From assembly GCA_007844125.1 (NCBI GenBank), contig CM017567.1, positions 35,610,957-35,674,956 of the forward strand: a DNA stretch of 64,000 nt, given 5' to 3'. This document shows, one piece after another, positions 37,301 to 49,330 of the stretch. The position numbers and the translations under genes were made by a program. The notes under the pieces were generated by a model that was given only the letters and a program-made list of their open reading frames with translations, had not been told where the DNA came from and made no database searches. The number at the start of each line of letters is the position of its first letter. The first letter of the stretch is position 1. Source of the stretch: Sinonovacula constricta. Taxonomy: Eukaryota > Mollusca > Bivalvia > Cardiida > Solecurtidae.

Positions 37301-40300
37301 CAGCAGACTTATTAATAGGGCTTTTTTACATGCTTACTGCGAATATTCATCCAACCTGTATCTTACTTAAACTAGCTCAGACAGAACATTGGATCTCATT
37401 AAGTTGTTGGACCGATCACTGGCTCCTACTTTTTGCCAAAATTTCTTCGGAAAAGAAATGGACATGAAACACCCTTCTTTCCTGCTAACAGGTATTGACA
37501 TCTTGTAGAATGGGCACTATAGTGAGTTTGATAATTTAGATTTGCTTTGGCAAATTGATCGTTTAAATAACCAAGTGTATTCTCATGCATATATGCACCT
37601 GAATGTGATGAAAAATAATTTGTTAGGTGTTTATGGTATACTCTCACAGTGAAGGCATCACTATATCTGCAGTGAATGAGTCAGTGACATTCTTAAAAAT
37701 TGAAAGAGTATAAGTGGGAGGATTTTAAAAATAAGCAAACATTAAAACAATGTTTTCTTCTACAAGCAGTTGGCATGACAACTACAATGCCTATATTTTT
37801 CATTTTATTTCATGGCACTTCTAAGCTTGGTGATTCTAAAATTTTAAATCTATAGGCAAAAACATTTGTTTTGCAAAATTGTAGAAACAGAAATACAAAA
37901 AGATGAAAGTTTTTGGGGGAGTGGGGGGTGGGTTCGTCTTTTGTTTAGTCTTTTTTATTTCATCTTTTTTTTCATCTTTTATATTTCATCCTTTTTTTTT
38001 CGTCTTTTTTTTTTTTTTTTTTTTTCGTCTTTGGTTACTGTGGTGACATCTAGCTATAAATAATTAAGCAAATAAAAAAAAATGTCTGGGTAGAACTGCT
38101 AAGGTGTTATAGGTCTGCTTTAAGACCTTCCCATATGCAAGTTATTGCCTGACTGGATTCAAAACCCATGCAGTGGGAGGGTCTGATGTTATATGAGTCA
38201 AATTTTATGTATCTACAGGCATTCCTTTAATTGGCTATGCATTAAACCCTAAAATTCCAGTACAGGATTATTGAGCCTTATATATTATTAACATGATTTT
38301 TTTGGCCCTTCATATTATCAGTATGAAGTAATTTGGCCCTATATAATAACAAAATAAACTGATTGGTCATTTTTTTTTACCGACATGTTATTAGACCTTA
38401 TTCATTACCAACATGACGTTACTGGGCCTTCTATATTGCCGACGTGAACTTATTGAGCATTATACACCTCCAGCATCAAGTTGTTATGATTAACATGCAA
38501 GCTGCTGAAGTTATCGAGACTAACATATCTCCAGCATGAACTTTTTTATGATTATATGTTACATGAAGTTATTTTGCGTGATATATAACAGTTATGAAGT
38601 TTTTGGGCTTAATGTAGCACCAACATGAGGTGTTGGGCCTTAAATGTTACTGACGTAAATGTATTGGGCCTTATATGTCATTAACATGAAGTTGTTGGGC
38701 CATATATTATATCAACATGTACTTATTGGGCCTTTTTAATTACAGGCTTTAGCTTATTTGGTCTGATATATAAAGACTAAGAAGTTATTGGGTTTATTAT
38801 CACCAACATCAAGTTATTGGACTTTATAATTACCTTCATGAACTTACTAGGCCTTATTTATAACTGACATGAACTTATGGGGTCTTATATACCAACAACA
38901 TGAAGTTACGGGGCCTTTTATTTTACTGACATGAATATAATTGGGCCTTATATATTATCAATATGAACTTATTGGACCTTATTTATTACTAACATGAGCC
39001 TATTTGGCCTAATATATATTGCAGGCACAAAGTTATTGGACCTTATTTATCACTGACATGAAGTTACCTATTAGGCATTATTTATCATCAGCATAAGCAT
39101 AAGTTGTTGGGCCTTATAACCAACATGAAGTTACTGGGCCTTATATATTACCAACATCTTATTGGGCCTTATATAATACTGGCAGAAGTTTAGAGCAATG
39201 TATATTACTGACATAAACTTATTGGACCTTATATATTATCAACATGAAGTGTTTTGGCTTTACGTGTTATCGACTTGAAGTTATTGGGCCTTATATGTTA
39301 GAGACGAGAAGTTATTGGGCCTTATATTTTATAGACATGAAGTTATTGGGCCTTATATATTAATGGCATGAAGTTATTGGGCCTCATATGTTACCAACAT
39401 AGCTATTGGGCCTTATATATGACCATCATGAACTGATTGAGCCTTATATGTTACTGACATGAACTGATTGAGCCTTATATCTTACCAACATGTAACTGGG
39501 TCATTAATATTACTGACATGAATGTATTTGAGCAATATATACTACAATTATAAAGTTATTGGAACTTAGATACAAGTAGAATGACATTGGACCTTATATA
39601 TTGCTGACATGAAGTTATTAGGCCTTATTAAACTATTGGCATGAAGTTATTTGGCCTCATGGAGTATGAAAATGAAATTATTTTGCCTTATATATTCACA
39701 ACATTAACTACTTTTATGATGTATATATTGCCTGCATGAACTTATTGGGCCTTTTATATTACCAACATTTTATTGGGCCTTATATATTACTGGCAGAAAC
39801 TTTCGGGGCCTTGTATATTACTGACATGAACTTATTGGTCCTTATAAATTACCGACATGAGGTTATTTGGTCATATAAATTATTAACATGATGTAACAGG
39901 ACTTTATATATTGCTGATATGAACTTATTGGCCCTTAATTATTACTAACATGAAATTATTGGGTCTTACATATTACTGACATGAAATTATTGGGTCTTAT
40001 ATATTACTGACATAAACTTTTTGGGTCTTATATATTACTAACATGAACTTATTGGGTCCTATATATTACTGACATGAACTTATTGGGTCCTATATATTAC
40101 TGACATGAACTTATTAGGTCTTATATATTACTGACATGAACTTATTGGGTCTTATATTCTGACATGAACTTATTGGGTCTTATATGTTACTGACGTCAAG
40201 TTTTAGGCCTTATATATTATTGAACTTACATGAAATTTATAAGGGTCTTATATTTTAATGGACTTGATTTATACTGCCTTATATATTACTGACATGAATG

Positions 40301-43300
40301 TATTGGACCTTATCTGTTACAGACATGAAGCTATTAAGCATTATATTCCACTAGCTTAGAGTTATTGGGACTTACATACAAGCTATATGAAGTTATTGGG
40401 CTGTATATATTACTGATGTGAAGTTATTTGACCTTTTATATTACCAGGATGTTATTGGTTCTTTTATATTATTGACATGAAATTATTTGTCCTGATTTAT
40501 TGCAGAAATGACATCATTTGACCTTATATATTACCGACATGAACTATTCAGGCCTTATATTACTGACATGATTTTATTGAGAGTTTTATAGTATTGACAT
40601 GTTACTGTGGGCCCTATATATCACTGTCATTAGCCTTTTGAGCTTTATATGTTACCGACTAGAAGTTGTTGGTAGCGACTTGGTTATATGCTACCGACTT
40701 GAACATATTTGGCCTTATAAGCTACATACATGCAGTTATTGGGCCTCATATGTTAAGTAAATATCAATCAATGTTGTGCGCATTTTATCAGCAATTTATC
40801 CTAGACTGCAGTGTGAAGAAGCCATTACTATCAAATGTAAACTAGACACACATTGAAAGTAGATACCCAGCCACTCTCACACTCCCCACTGCCATATTAG
40901 TTGTCACTGATAGTGTGAACATGTTACATTACCAGCCAGGGACTTTCCATTTCATATGTACAGCATGTACAAAAGGAGGAATGGGATTTGCTGGCATTTT
41001 GCCCGCACTGTGCAGCAAAATTTCTATCATAATAGTACAGGGACACTTATGAAGTGCCCAGGGAATGAACCCGGCCGGTCCATTATACTGACACCGACGA
41101 GTCAGGCGTAATGCTGTCTCCTTAGCCCCGAGCGTTAGGAGGGAAGCCAGTACTACCAACTTTAAAGTCTTTGGTTTGACCTGGCTGGGATTTGAACCTA
41201 CGACCTCCTGATCCGCAAGTGAGGAGGAATGGTTTATGACGTCCCAGGTAGAATCACTGTAGCACAGGGGTAATGTGGTCCGTGTATATGCCGTCTTTTC
41301 TTTTTTCGTTTTTGTTTTCCTAGTAAGAACAATGGAAAAGATACAGAATGTTTGGGGTTTTTTGTTATTCTATATCGAATTTAAAAAACAAAAAACAGAA
41401 ATATATGTATTCCAACCAGTTTTACTAACGTTAACATGTTGATTAAAGGAGGAGAACTCTTACCGTTTACCATTTATCCATTCACAAAAATATATGTACA
41501 ATTATAATGTCAATTATAGATTAAGGTAAGACAAGACCCAATATAACACACACAGTACTATTTCTTTCTACCACAAGTTGCGAATTTTTTTTTAAAATTT
41601 ATTACAATTTAGAATAGTCCTTTTGAGATTATGTTTGATTTATTACAGATATAAACTTATATAAACTTATTACAGTTGGACCACACCTTTATCGATCTGA
41701 ACCTGTTCTTGATGAAAGATGTGCAGATAGGAGGATAATGCCTCATCTTGGTTACATCCTTCCAGCAGAACCTACAATAGTCACCAAGGCGTTGGTACAT
41801 TGATGGAATGTTCAAGGTATTGTCATAAGTATACTGCATGACACTAATGGCATAGTCGCCGATTTCTAACTGCTCTGACAGCTTAGCCTTCCACAGTGTG
41901 GGTTCGAGTCCTGTTCGAGGTGACAGCAATGTGTTCAATAAGTGTCTTCAATTTCAGAACATTTTACAGTAAAAATCTGAAAAAGTTCTATTATTGCTTA
42001 TCAAAGAGAAAGCGAGTCTTTCCGGTATGGCTAAAATCGACTTTTTGGGAAAATGTCTTCAAAATCCATTTCTTTTATACTGAAACAAAAGTAATGATAT
42101 CGAGTACTGATAATAAATATGGCAAGGAAAAAAGCCTCATACGTGTTGATAAAGATGCAAGAAACCACCAATAGAGCAAACTGTTAGTAACACTTTTTCT
42201 ACCGGCTGTTCTATTTTTAGTGCAAGCTGTTTTGGCTGGAAACTTTTGATTCTTTTTTTGACACATGCGCAGTGAAGCACAGCTGTGTAAATGTATTGTC
42301 AGAAGACAATGGATAGAGAAAGGAAGACATTAAATCTAAGGTGGCATAAGTTTTGGCTAAACCAAAGCAACTTGGAAAAAGAAATTGGCAGATATAAAGC
42401 AATCTCATTTTAGCCGCCTTTACTACATTCATGGCGAAGTCACTACAGGTTCTGGTCAACTAGTAAGAGTACAAAGAGAATAAGGATGTTGTTTTTTTCA
42501 AAATGGCAACAGTGTAAAAAAGCATTTGATCTATATGAAGTAAGAATTGCAACGTTATTTGATTTTCACTGTCTAATGTTGTTTTTTTTTTCAAAAAGTA
42601 AAGTGCATGGGATTGGTAACTCTTAACTCTTTATTAAAAGTTGTTATTCCATCAGCAGACAATAAAAACACACAACAAGGTTAACAAGGACATCAAGATA
42701 AGTTTTGATGGTCAGATGCTGAGCCATTCAGCTTCTTAGCTGTCAAAATCTGCTTAAACATGGATCGACCGAAATCAATTCTGAAAACATTGCCTGACTA
42801 TGCTAGATTGAATAATCAGACAGAGGTTAAACTGTATAAAGAACCCATGCATTCATAAATATCATTTGTGTTTATTATGGATGGCTTTAAAATGCTCTTT
42901 AAGTTAAGATTATAGACATAAAGCTTTGTGATCTATGTTGTCTGCATGATATTCATTTTAAACGGTCATTTCTCAAGCAACTTACTGGAAGATTTTGCAT
43001 GTATCTCCACATGTTGTAGATTACCATATTGTGTCGGCATTGTTGTTTGATCATAAGCTGGATTTTAAAATTGATTTACGCACAGAAATGACCAATGACC
43101 TCTGCATTAGATAAAACGCGTCCACTGGCCTCGAACACCTGTCGAATGCAGCCAGACGCATTTATTACTGAAAGCTTTAAATTGAAATGTACACAAGCAA
43201 CATGCTTAAGAGCACTTCTTACAAAAATGTCATCAAAAAGTTTCTCCTTTTCTGTGAGAGATCTAGACTTTACCACATTTTAACTCTAATAAAGTAACAA

Positions 43301-44975
43301 AAACATGAATAAATTCAAAATTGCATTCATTTTGTTTATTTGAATACTTTGTAGCAGCTCCGAAAAAATATGGAATTCCGTATTTTTTTCATTGCGATTA
43401 AATCACAAAACTAGGTTAAATTGGGTCAGACTTGGTTGAGAGAGTCTTCTCTCATGAACGGAGCGAACCTTGCCTCAAATCTTTGATAGCTTATCTTGTT
43501 TGAAAATTATTGGATTTTCAAGTTGTTGTTTTTTTATTTTATCACACAACACTTAAAATAAAATTAAATAATTTCGCTTCTTGAAGGAAATTTCAAATTC
43601 TGGAACATGGCTCCCTCTGTTATTATTTTCCTCTTTCATTTTCCAAAAAAACGCATTAAAATCTATTAAGCCATAGCTGAGCTATCCCTATTCAAAACTT
43701 GGGATCTTTCTGAAAAATCAAACTCGAGAAAATGCCCCCGGAAGATAACACACCTAATTTTCGCCTTTCCGAGGCGTAATTAACACACGCTCTTGCCAAT
43801 AATCAAACCAATCCATATCAGCAGAAACTTATCCTGCATATTTTACCCCCTATTTCTTTTATGATGCATTTCATTGGTTCATAGCCTTGAAAAAATGCCT
43901 AAAATCGTTGTAATATGTGTCTCACAGAAGTCTTAAGTGGCCTGGCTACCCTGTCTTGGGTCCCATTGGGGCGGGGCTTATCAGCTGGCTGCTGCTCCAA
44001 ATAAGGTTAGCCTTAGCAGTTGGCTAAGGCAATGGGGGTAGGGTTAGAAAAATAAGAAAAAAATGCAAGATTTCATTCATCTATAAAAATAACAAATGTA
44101 CCATCATGTAGAAGTATAATTGCCCTTTAAGATTATGTGATTTTTAGAAAATTGCTATTGTTTCAGATTTGAATGTAAGGAGTACCCTTAATGGATCAAT
44201 TCAATTGGTTGTTTAATTATTAATGTCAAAACGTATATATTAGTAATGATATATTTTGATGTCGACTCCATGATTGAAAAAAATCTTGTCAGTATATAAA
44301 ACAGCGGCATCTAAAATGATAAAAAGGCCCATATACACAAACAATCCTTCAAGTAACCAAATCTGGTAGAATGGGGAATGCAAAATAGACAAGCAATCAA
44401 AATACTCAGCATTATTTAAATTTAGATGGACCGATAGCGACATGTACTATTCAGTTTTTATACAAAGTAAATTTCATTTTCAATTGTGTTGGATTATAAT
44501 ATTACACAATGTTTATTTAATAAAAAACACAGACACTTTGACAAGCTGCGGCCTAATGATGGCTGCTTATATATTTTTCGATTTTTTTTTACCTATATAT
44601 GTAACAAATTCCCATTAAATAAGGATTTTAATAGGTTAATGCTTTGAATATCCAGGTCCCCAAAGTCTGACAGCTTTTGTCACACCTGATTTAGTTATTT
44701 TTCTTTATAGGGATAAAATTTTATAACAATGCTTCATGATCTTATACTCTTAAGTTAACTTAGTCGCTTCTTTTCCTTTTCCTGGTTACCACGCCCGTCT
44801 AAAGAAGAATGCCAGTGGAGTGCAACTGGACCTGAACCCCATGATCTTCTTCCTGAGGAGCGAGGCGTTGACCAGGATGGCAGTGGAGATGGGGTCCTTG
44901 ACAAAATGGATCTGCTCCGAGTCCCTGTCGGCGGAACCTTGCCATTCTGGCTTCGTGGAACAAACAGAATTCTAA
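34310..44975 (+). CDS. unidentified multi-exon gene, 3' part (six phase-linked exons)
   Basis: Exons, in an unbroken frame with GT/AG borders: 34310-34461 (after a C/T-rich tract and TTAG, donor GAG|gtacat), 35434-35537 (TTGTAG|, AAG|gtaaag), 35982-36055 (TTTTTTAG|, ATG|gtaact), 37381-37491 (GCTCAG|, CAG|gtattg), 41676-41794 (TTACAG|, TTG|gtacat) and 44805-44975 (TAAAG|, stop TAA). About 240 residues result. Tags in order: MNWIEPKDFCLYV, LLMIISGPTLHCN, IRAPGAALVVRVDNWVL, LIKLLDRSLAPTFC, HLYRSEPVLDERCADRR, LDLNPMIFFLRSEALTRMA. Alternation of hydrophobic and polar residues suggests a globular intracellular protein. I did not recognise the family. Upstream exons must lie before 34310, possibly beyond the gap or palindrome. 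If the gtacat donor at 41795 is not used, exon 5 ends at a TGA at 41801-41803. The last exon is the least certain. Confidence 0.6.
35600..35680 (+). repeat. fragment of dispersed 'ACAGTGAAGG-GCACTATA' repeat
   Basis: 'ttacagtgaaggaggcacta' is shared, with divergence, at 37620-37665, 49250-49320, 56780-56820 (minus) and 61685-61715 (minus). It is probably a SINE body. Confidence 0.45.
36650..36745 (-). repeat. decayed tRNA-like SINE head
   Basis: The minus strand shows an A-box-like 'tgatagtccaatggta' and a B-box-like 'gggtccaaatccc' at tRNA spacing. It lies in an intron of the plus-strand gene. Confidence 0.45.
36863..37150 (+). repeat. tRNA-derived SINE (full)
   Basis: The head has an A-box 'tagctcaagtggtagagcg' and a B-box 'tgttcaaatccca'. 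The body holds 'agactttaatgttggtagta', 'ggctcccctcctaaagctc' and 'gcacctcataagttcccctg'. It is about 285 bp long and intronic. An inverted full copy lies at 40935-41225 and a body fragment at 7755-7835. Confidence 0.8.
37938..38035. repeat. poly-T / TTTC-rich tract
   Basis: Long T runs separated by 'catc' and 'cgtc'. Simple sequence inside an intron. Confidence 0.85.
38240..40760 (+). repeat. degenerate ~31-bp satellite in an intron
   Basis: About 2.5 kb of 'gacatgaacttattgggtct' plus 'tatatattact' units. The most regular part is 39950-40200 and the flanks are highly diverged. It lies in the intron between the exons at 37381-37491 and 41676-41794. Confidence 0.9.
40935..41225 (-). repeat. 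tRNA-derived SINE, inverted copy
   Basis: Reverse complement of the 36863-37150 family: 'ggctgggatttgaacctacg' (B-box), 'ctttaaagtctttggtttg' and 'gaacccggccggtcc'. With the plus copy it forms inverted repeats 4 kb apart within one gene. Confidence 0.8.
41838..41925 (+). repeat. tRNA-like remnant
   Basis: B-box 'gggttcgagtcc' with a weak A-box upstream. Lies just after the exon at 41676-41794. Confidence 0.4.
41926..44800. other. intronic/intergenic stretch with no supported exon
   Basis: Short unsupported frames only (41896, 42075, 43076, 44240). A motif 'aggttagccttagcagttgg' near 44005 is locally self-complementary. I saw no phase-compatible exon. Confidence 0.4.
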
Positions 44976-45140
44976 ACAGCTGAAAGTGTCTGCCTTTTTG
45001 TACAAGGTCGAAAGAGCTTACAAGCAAAGACATAGTAACGGGACCTCAGACTCCGCAAGGTGCAGGACTATCTTAAAATTTTGCAGCGCCATCAACGGGA
45101 GACATAGAAAGACTTCCGGTCAGGGTTTCGCATGCAAAAC

Positions 45141-45154
45141 AATAAACAAATAAA
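45141..45154 (+). terminator. paired poly(A) signals
   Basis: AATAAA at 45141-45146 and 45149-45154, about 170 bases after the stop at 44975. Fits the 3' end of the plus-strand gene. Confidence 0.5.
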
Positions 45155-45159
45155 ACAGA

Positions 45160-47600
45160 GAATTAATGAAAAACGGCTACAGAAAATTAATTCACTTGAA
45201 AATGGATTAAAGGTAAATATCTTCTTTGTATGTGTATGCATTGCCTGCTTTTAGTTTTCCATGAATTGGCAGTAAACATATCGTAACTACACGTAATCAA
45301 AGAACTCGATTACTGAATGAATCATAGACCAAGTCCCACTAAGGCATTATTTTTGCTGCCATTTTCCCATAAATACTTCCATAGCAAATACTGTGTAACT
45401 GGTGGTATTTATTCTGACATGTATCCGCCAAAACTGCGCGCAGAAAGACATAATATTTAATTAAAATAAAAGAAATAAGTCGCTGCTTGGAGACACAGGA
45501 GGAAGACTGCCCAAAGAATGATGGTGGAAAGGATTTAGCGTGTAAGGGATCTCAAATTGGAAAGAAAAAAGAACCACAATCAACTACCAATATTTGAACA
45601 CAAGTAAAATTATATTATTCTGTTTCCTATAGAAAATGCACCTCTTTTATACTGATTTTAGGAATAAGACAACGGTGATGAATCCCCTGATCCAGAGACA
45701 TCTCTGCCTTGCCTGTGCCTGGCGTTCAACTAGTACAGGGGAACTTAAACACATCTTGGAGCCAGATTTATTCCAGACAATAAGTTAAAATTATTATTGA
45801 GTTGTTTAGATGTCAACATATTATTTTTTTTTATTATATAACAGAACATTTTGAGAAATAGATCATGTAAAACAACAAACAACATTGAATGTGTGGTTTT
45901 CTTGGTGTGTGTTCAGTTTAGATATATATCCTACATTATTGACAGACAGAGCTTATTACCTACTGCTGTAAATATATGTTACCTATAGTTTTAACATTTC
46001 CTATCAGGGTAACCCTGGTTTACATAATTTAGTACACTAATTACAACTTGAGTAAATGTAGAAACTCCATTTTCTGAATTGTTTATGTATGTTTGATGCA
46101 GTAATTTAAGGGTTTTTTTATTGACAGCAGACATTTCTCTAGTTATATGTTATTTTGACAATATAATCATATCAAAGTTGAGAGATAAACTAGTCACAAC
46201 AATACATGTATGTTTTAAGTTTTAACAAATTAGTAAATAAAATAAAAATATATAGTTTTAATTTTATATTAATATTGACTGGAAATAAGCTTTGTTTGTC
46301 TGATTCAGTGTGCATTTTAACAACATAAAGCAATTAGCTAGAATAACAAACATGCCAATTTAACAAATGTTATATGTTTTAGTTTCTGTAGGGTTATTCA
46401 TCAACTAAACTGAATCAGTTCAGAGCCATTGGATAAGTAACAATAACCAAGGCCTAACTCAATCTCTGTTTAGGTATGGTACACAATGTACATGGTTTAA
46501 CTAACACGTGTCTTTATTAATTTACAACCTGCTTCAGTCCCTAATATATATAGTATAAAATTTCTTCTTACATTGTGAAAACTGTCAAGTTGGCTCAAAG
46601 GTTTAAAACTATTAAATCTTGCATTCAGATATGACACACTTACTTGCACTGGCTTTTAGCCTAAATTTTAATTGTTGTCAGAACAGATAAGAATAAATAT
46701 GTATTACTAATCATTTTAATCTTTTTTTCCAGTTCGTTCATGTTAAGGTGTTTAAGCAAGAACACAGCTTTATAATGTGCAGACTTTTTTTATGGTTGAA
46801 TGAAAAATGCATTTATGACAGATAAATACAATTACATATTAATTCAAATATGCAGAAACACCATTTTCTTTTAAATAGAGATAAAGGTCAAATAATTTAT
46901 TAAATTTTTTCTCATAAAATCTTAATAATTATTTATATAATAATAGCACATGTTTCATTCTCCCTATTCCATTTGATATAAATTGACTAGGCAAGTACTC
47001 AATAAATGTGCAATTAAGAGGTTCTTTTAAAGTTTTAATCATGTGATTTAATCTTTTTAAAACGCACATTAAATTATATTTTTATAGCATTCAAAAACAT
47101 GACTATCACCCATAATATGTGGAAAGTGAATTATATTCGTCTATTATGCTGATTTTTGTTAGCTGTCAAATTATTTTGTAGATTATATGGAGAAATAATA
47201 TTTTACATAATCCTGCCTTCTGCTGTGTTAAAACAATTTTATGAATAGTAAAATTTAAGCTGTGCTTCTGTTGGCTGTCTCTTGGTGTTTAATTTAAAGA
47301 TTAACTGTCTCTGAAGAAATGGTTCATGTCGTGGTAACTGATAAAAATAAAGGTATACTTTACAGGTTTCGGCTTTATATGAAAAGTTACACCTACCTCT
47401 TTGGTTGCTGTCCTAGTCTGGACAAATATATTTGTTATTCATTCACCAATAATAATATAAAACAAAACATACAAAGTTAGAATAAAAATATCAAGATCTC
47501 GTTATGTCTTAGAGTAATGTGACAGTCACCCAAAAAATCTGCCAGGTAAATCCTACCAATAATTATTATCATGGTTTCTTGTTATTAAAACCTTTTTGAC
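45160..47600. other. AT-rich stretch, no supported gene
   Basis: A GC-richer patch at 45660-45780 ('ccagagacatctctgccttg') is open in more than one frame on both strands, but I could not place it in a gene. Otherwise no structure. Confidence 0.4.
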
Positions 47601-47607
47601 AATACAG

Positions 47608-47925
47608 TTAATGGTATCCAAAAGTTTAGACTATTTTTATTTCCCCAAACAACCAGATAAATTATTGTATACTGAAAAGATCCAGCAAATGCTGGTCACT
47701 GATTTCCTCTAGTCAAGTGAAAAGTGAAACACAACACACCACTCATCATTACAAACATGCATTTCCTACCTGAGAGACTGCACTTTGTAATAATTAAGGA
47801 AGTTTCAAAATTTGCCGTTACTTTGGCTACAGAGTGAGTTTATGCAAAAAGTTGTGCCAAAATCCCCAAAACAGTGGATGAAAAATTATATGTATTTTAT
47901 TTAGTTGGATACCACCTTTAATATA
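47608..47925. mobile_element. MITE, short family member
   Basis: Ends 'aatggtatccaaaagtttag' and 'gttggataccacctttaa' form inverted termini. The interior matches 10196-10684 and 30391-30872 ('agtgaaa', 'cactcatcattacaa', 'gcatttcctacc'). Confidence 0.65.
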
Positions 47926-47974
47926 TAAACATCTAATATTTATAGTACTATAATATATATATTTATATACATTT

Positions 47975-47976
<2 letters not shown>

Positions 47977-48041
<65 letters not shown>
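47977..48041. repeat. (AT)n microsatellite
   Basis: Uninterrupted TA dinucleotides immediately after the MITE. Confidence 0.97.
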
Positions 48042-48046
<5 letters not shown>

Positions 48047-48330
48047 ATTAATATCTATAAAAGAAATATCTTAAGTCCATTTTGAAAAGAAAGATAGTAT
48101 GTGCCATTCAATAGCAAAGTGGTATCAAAATCTTATTAACTACTGACTTACTTTGAATACAAGTATAATTGTATTATCTGACAGTATATACATACTTTTT
48201 TTAGTAAAATGGCATTTATTAACACTAAGTAACCCTAAGAAATTCCTAATAGGTGTGTAAATGTTTAATATGTATCAGATTTTTTACATTCAAATGATAC
48301 TTTGCACTACCTGAACCTCTTGGAAGTAGC

Positions 48331-49010
48331 TTAAAGCTGTAAAAACGCAATGCCTTTATGTGGAACACAAAGGTCTTTCACAAGTTTTAGCAAAAGGTCT
48401 GTGCAGAAAGTAGAGGAAAGAGACAGAAGACTGTGAAGGCTGCACCTATAATAAAAAAAGAACAGATATACATTCATAACATTATTTTTTATACAATTTC
48501 TCTTTTTATATTTTTTTACATGCCAAGATTGAAAAATAATGCTTATATTTTGTCAGATATTAGTAAGACAAAATTGATAGAGACACAGCACATGACATCA
48601 AAATAGATGTGCACTGTAGTGCTTTAAGTAAATAATTGCACCTCTAATAGCACTTCATTGCATGGGTTTGGGTCCTGGTCAGGACAAAAAATATCGGGTG
48701 GAAAGGTTTTCCAGCTAACCTGTGGGCTTGTGGTTCTGCCCAAACATAAATCTAGGGACTTCCTTCAACAATAAAAAGCTGGATTCAGTAGGGTTCAGTA
48801 AAATATAGATTAGCCGTCTCAAAATAATTTTAATGAAGTCAGTTATTTAAGGTATAGATTTGTCTAAATTACCTTGCATCGCATTTTTTATGGGTCTGAG
48901 TGGACAAAAGTATCTCCATAAAACAAGTTTCAGTTGTTCTAAATGCCTTTTGTGACTTGACACCCTCTAACCATGTGTTCAAGTGTGGAAGGAATTCACT
49001 TTGGCATGTA
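48331..49010 (-). CDS. unidentified minus-strand gene, last two exons
   Basis: The upstream exon (49010-48873, 138 bp) follows TTTATTTACAG| and ends GCAAG|GTAATT. The last exon (48445-48331) follows TTTTATTATAG| and stops at TAA 48333-48331. Phases agree: two bases carried over plus one base restore an Arg codon. Tags: CQSEFLPHLNTWLEGVK, TTETCFMEILLSTQTHKK, then CSLHSLLSLSSTFC, DLLLKLVKDLCVPHKG. The composition suggests alpha-helical, possibly HEAT-like packing (inference). The family was not recognised. AATAAA on the minus strand about 115 bases after the stop supports a 3' end. Upstream exons are unresolved. A C/T-rich tract ending CTGAATAG|ATGGCAAAATCG (about 49655) and an ATG|GTATGC near 49755 are candidates for earlier exons but do not give a clean phase. 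Confidence 0.55.
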
Positions 49011-49249
49011 CTGTAAATAAAATCGCATATTATGTAAAAAATCACATAAATGAGGCACATATATACTACAATGACAACCTGAAATTAAGTATGTTTGTAA
49101 GTCAAGGACAGTATTGACTTATTTGTGTCTGTCACACCCTCTCAAAAAAAAGCTTGATCCTAAGATGTGACCTAAAATAGTGGTACATAAATTTGGTTGT
49201 TCAATTTCTTGGCAACACTCAAACTGAAGGATGTCACAGAATAAAATTA

Positions 49250-49330
49250 TTGGGTTTAATTGATATGTCAGGTGTTCATGGTATGAAATCACAGAAAATG
49301 CAGCACTATATTTGTTTCAAATTATTCATT
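49250..49330 (+). repeat. fragment of dispersed SINE-like repeat
   Basis: 'gtatgaaatcacagaaaatg' followed by 'cagcactat' resembles 35600-35680 and 56780-56820. Confidence 0.4.

Noticed and set aside
41657..41938. 93-codon minus-strand protein
   Set aside because: Overlaps a phase-supported plus-strand exon and a tRNA-like remnant that supplies its N-terminal part.
44755..45033. 92-codon minus-strand protein MSLLVSSFDLVQKG
   Set aside because: Its Arg/Ser/Pro-rich second half is the out-of-frame shadow of a better plus-strand exon, and no downstream splice partner was found.
45105..45212. first exon (MQNNKQIKQRINEK) of a plus-strand gene with an ETS-like CTTCCGG promoter shared with a minus gene
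   Set aside because: The frame overlaps two AATAAA signals that fit the 3' end of the upstream gene, and candidate downstream exons at 45500 and 45670 did not give a convincing protein.
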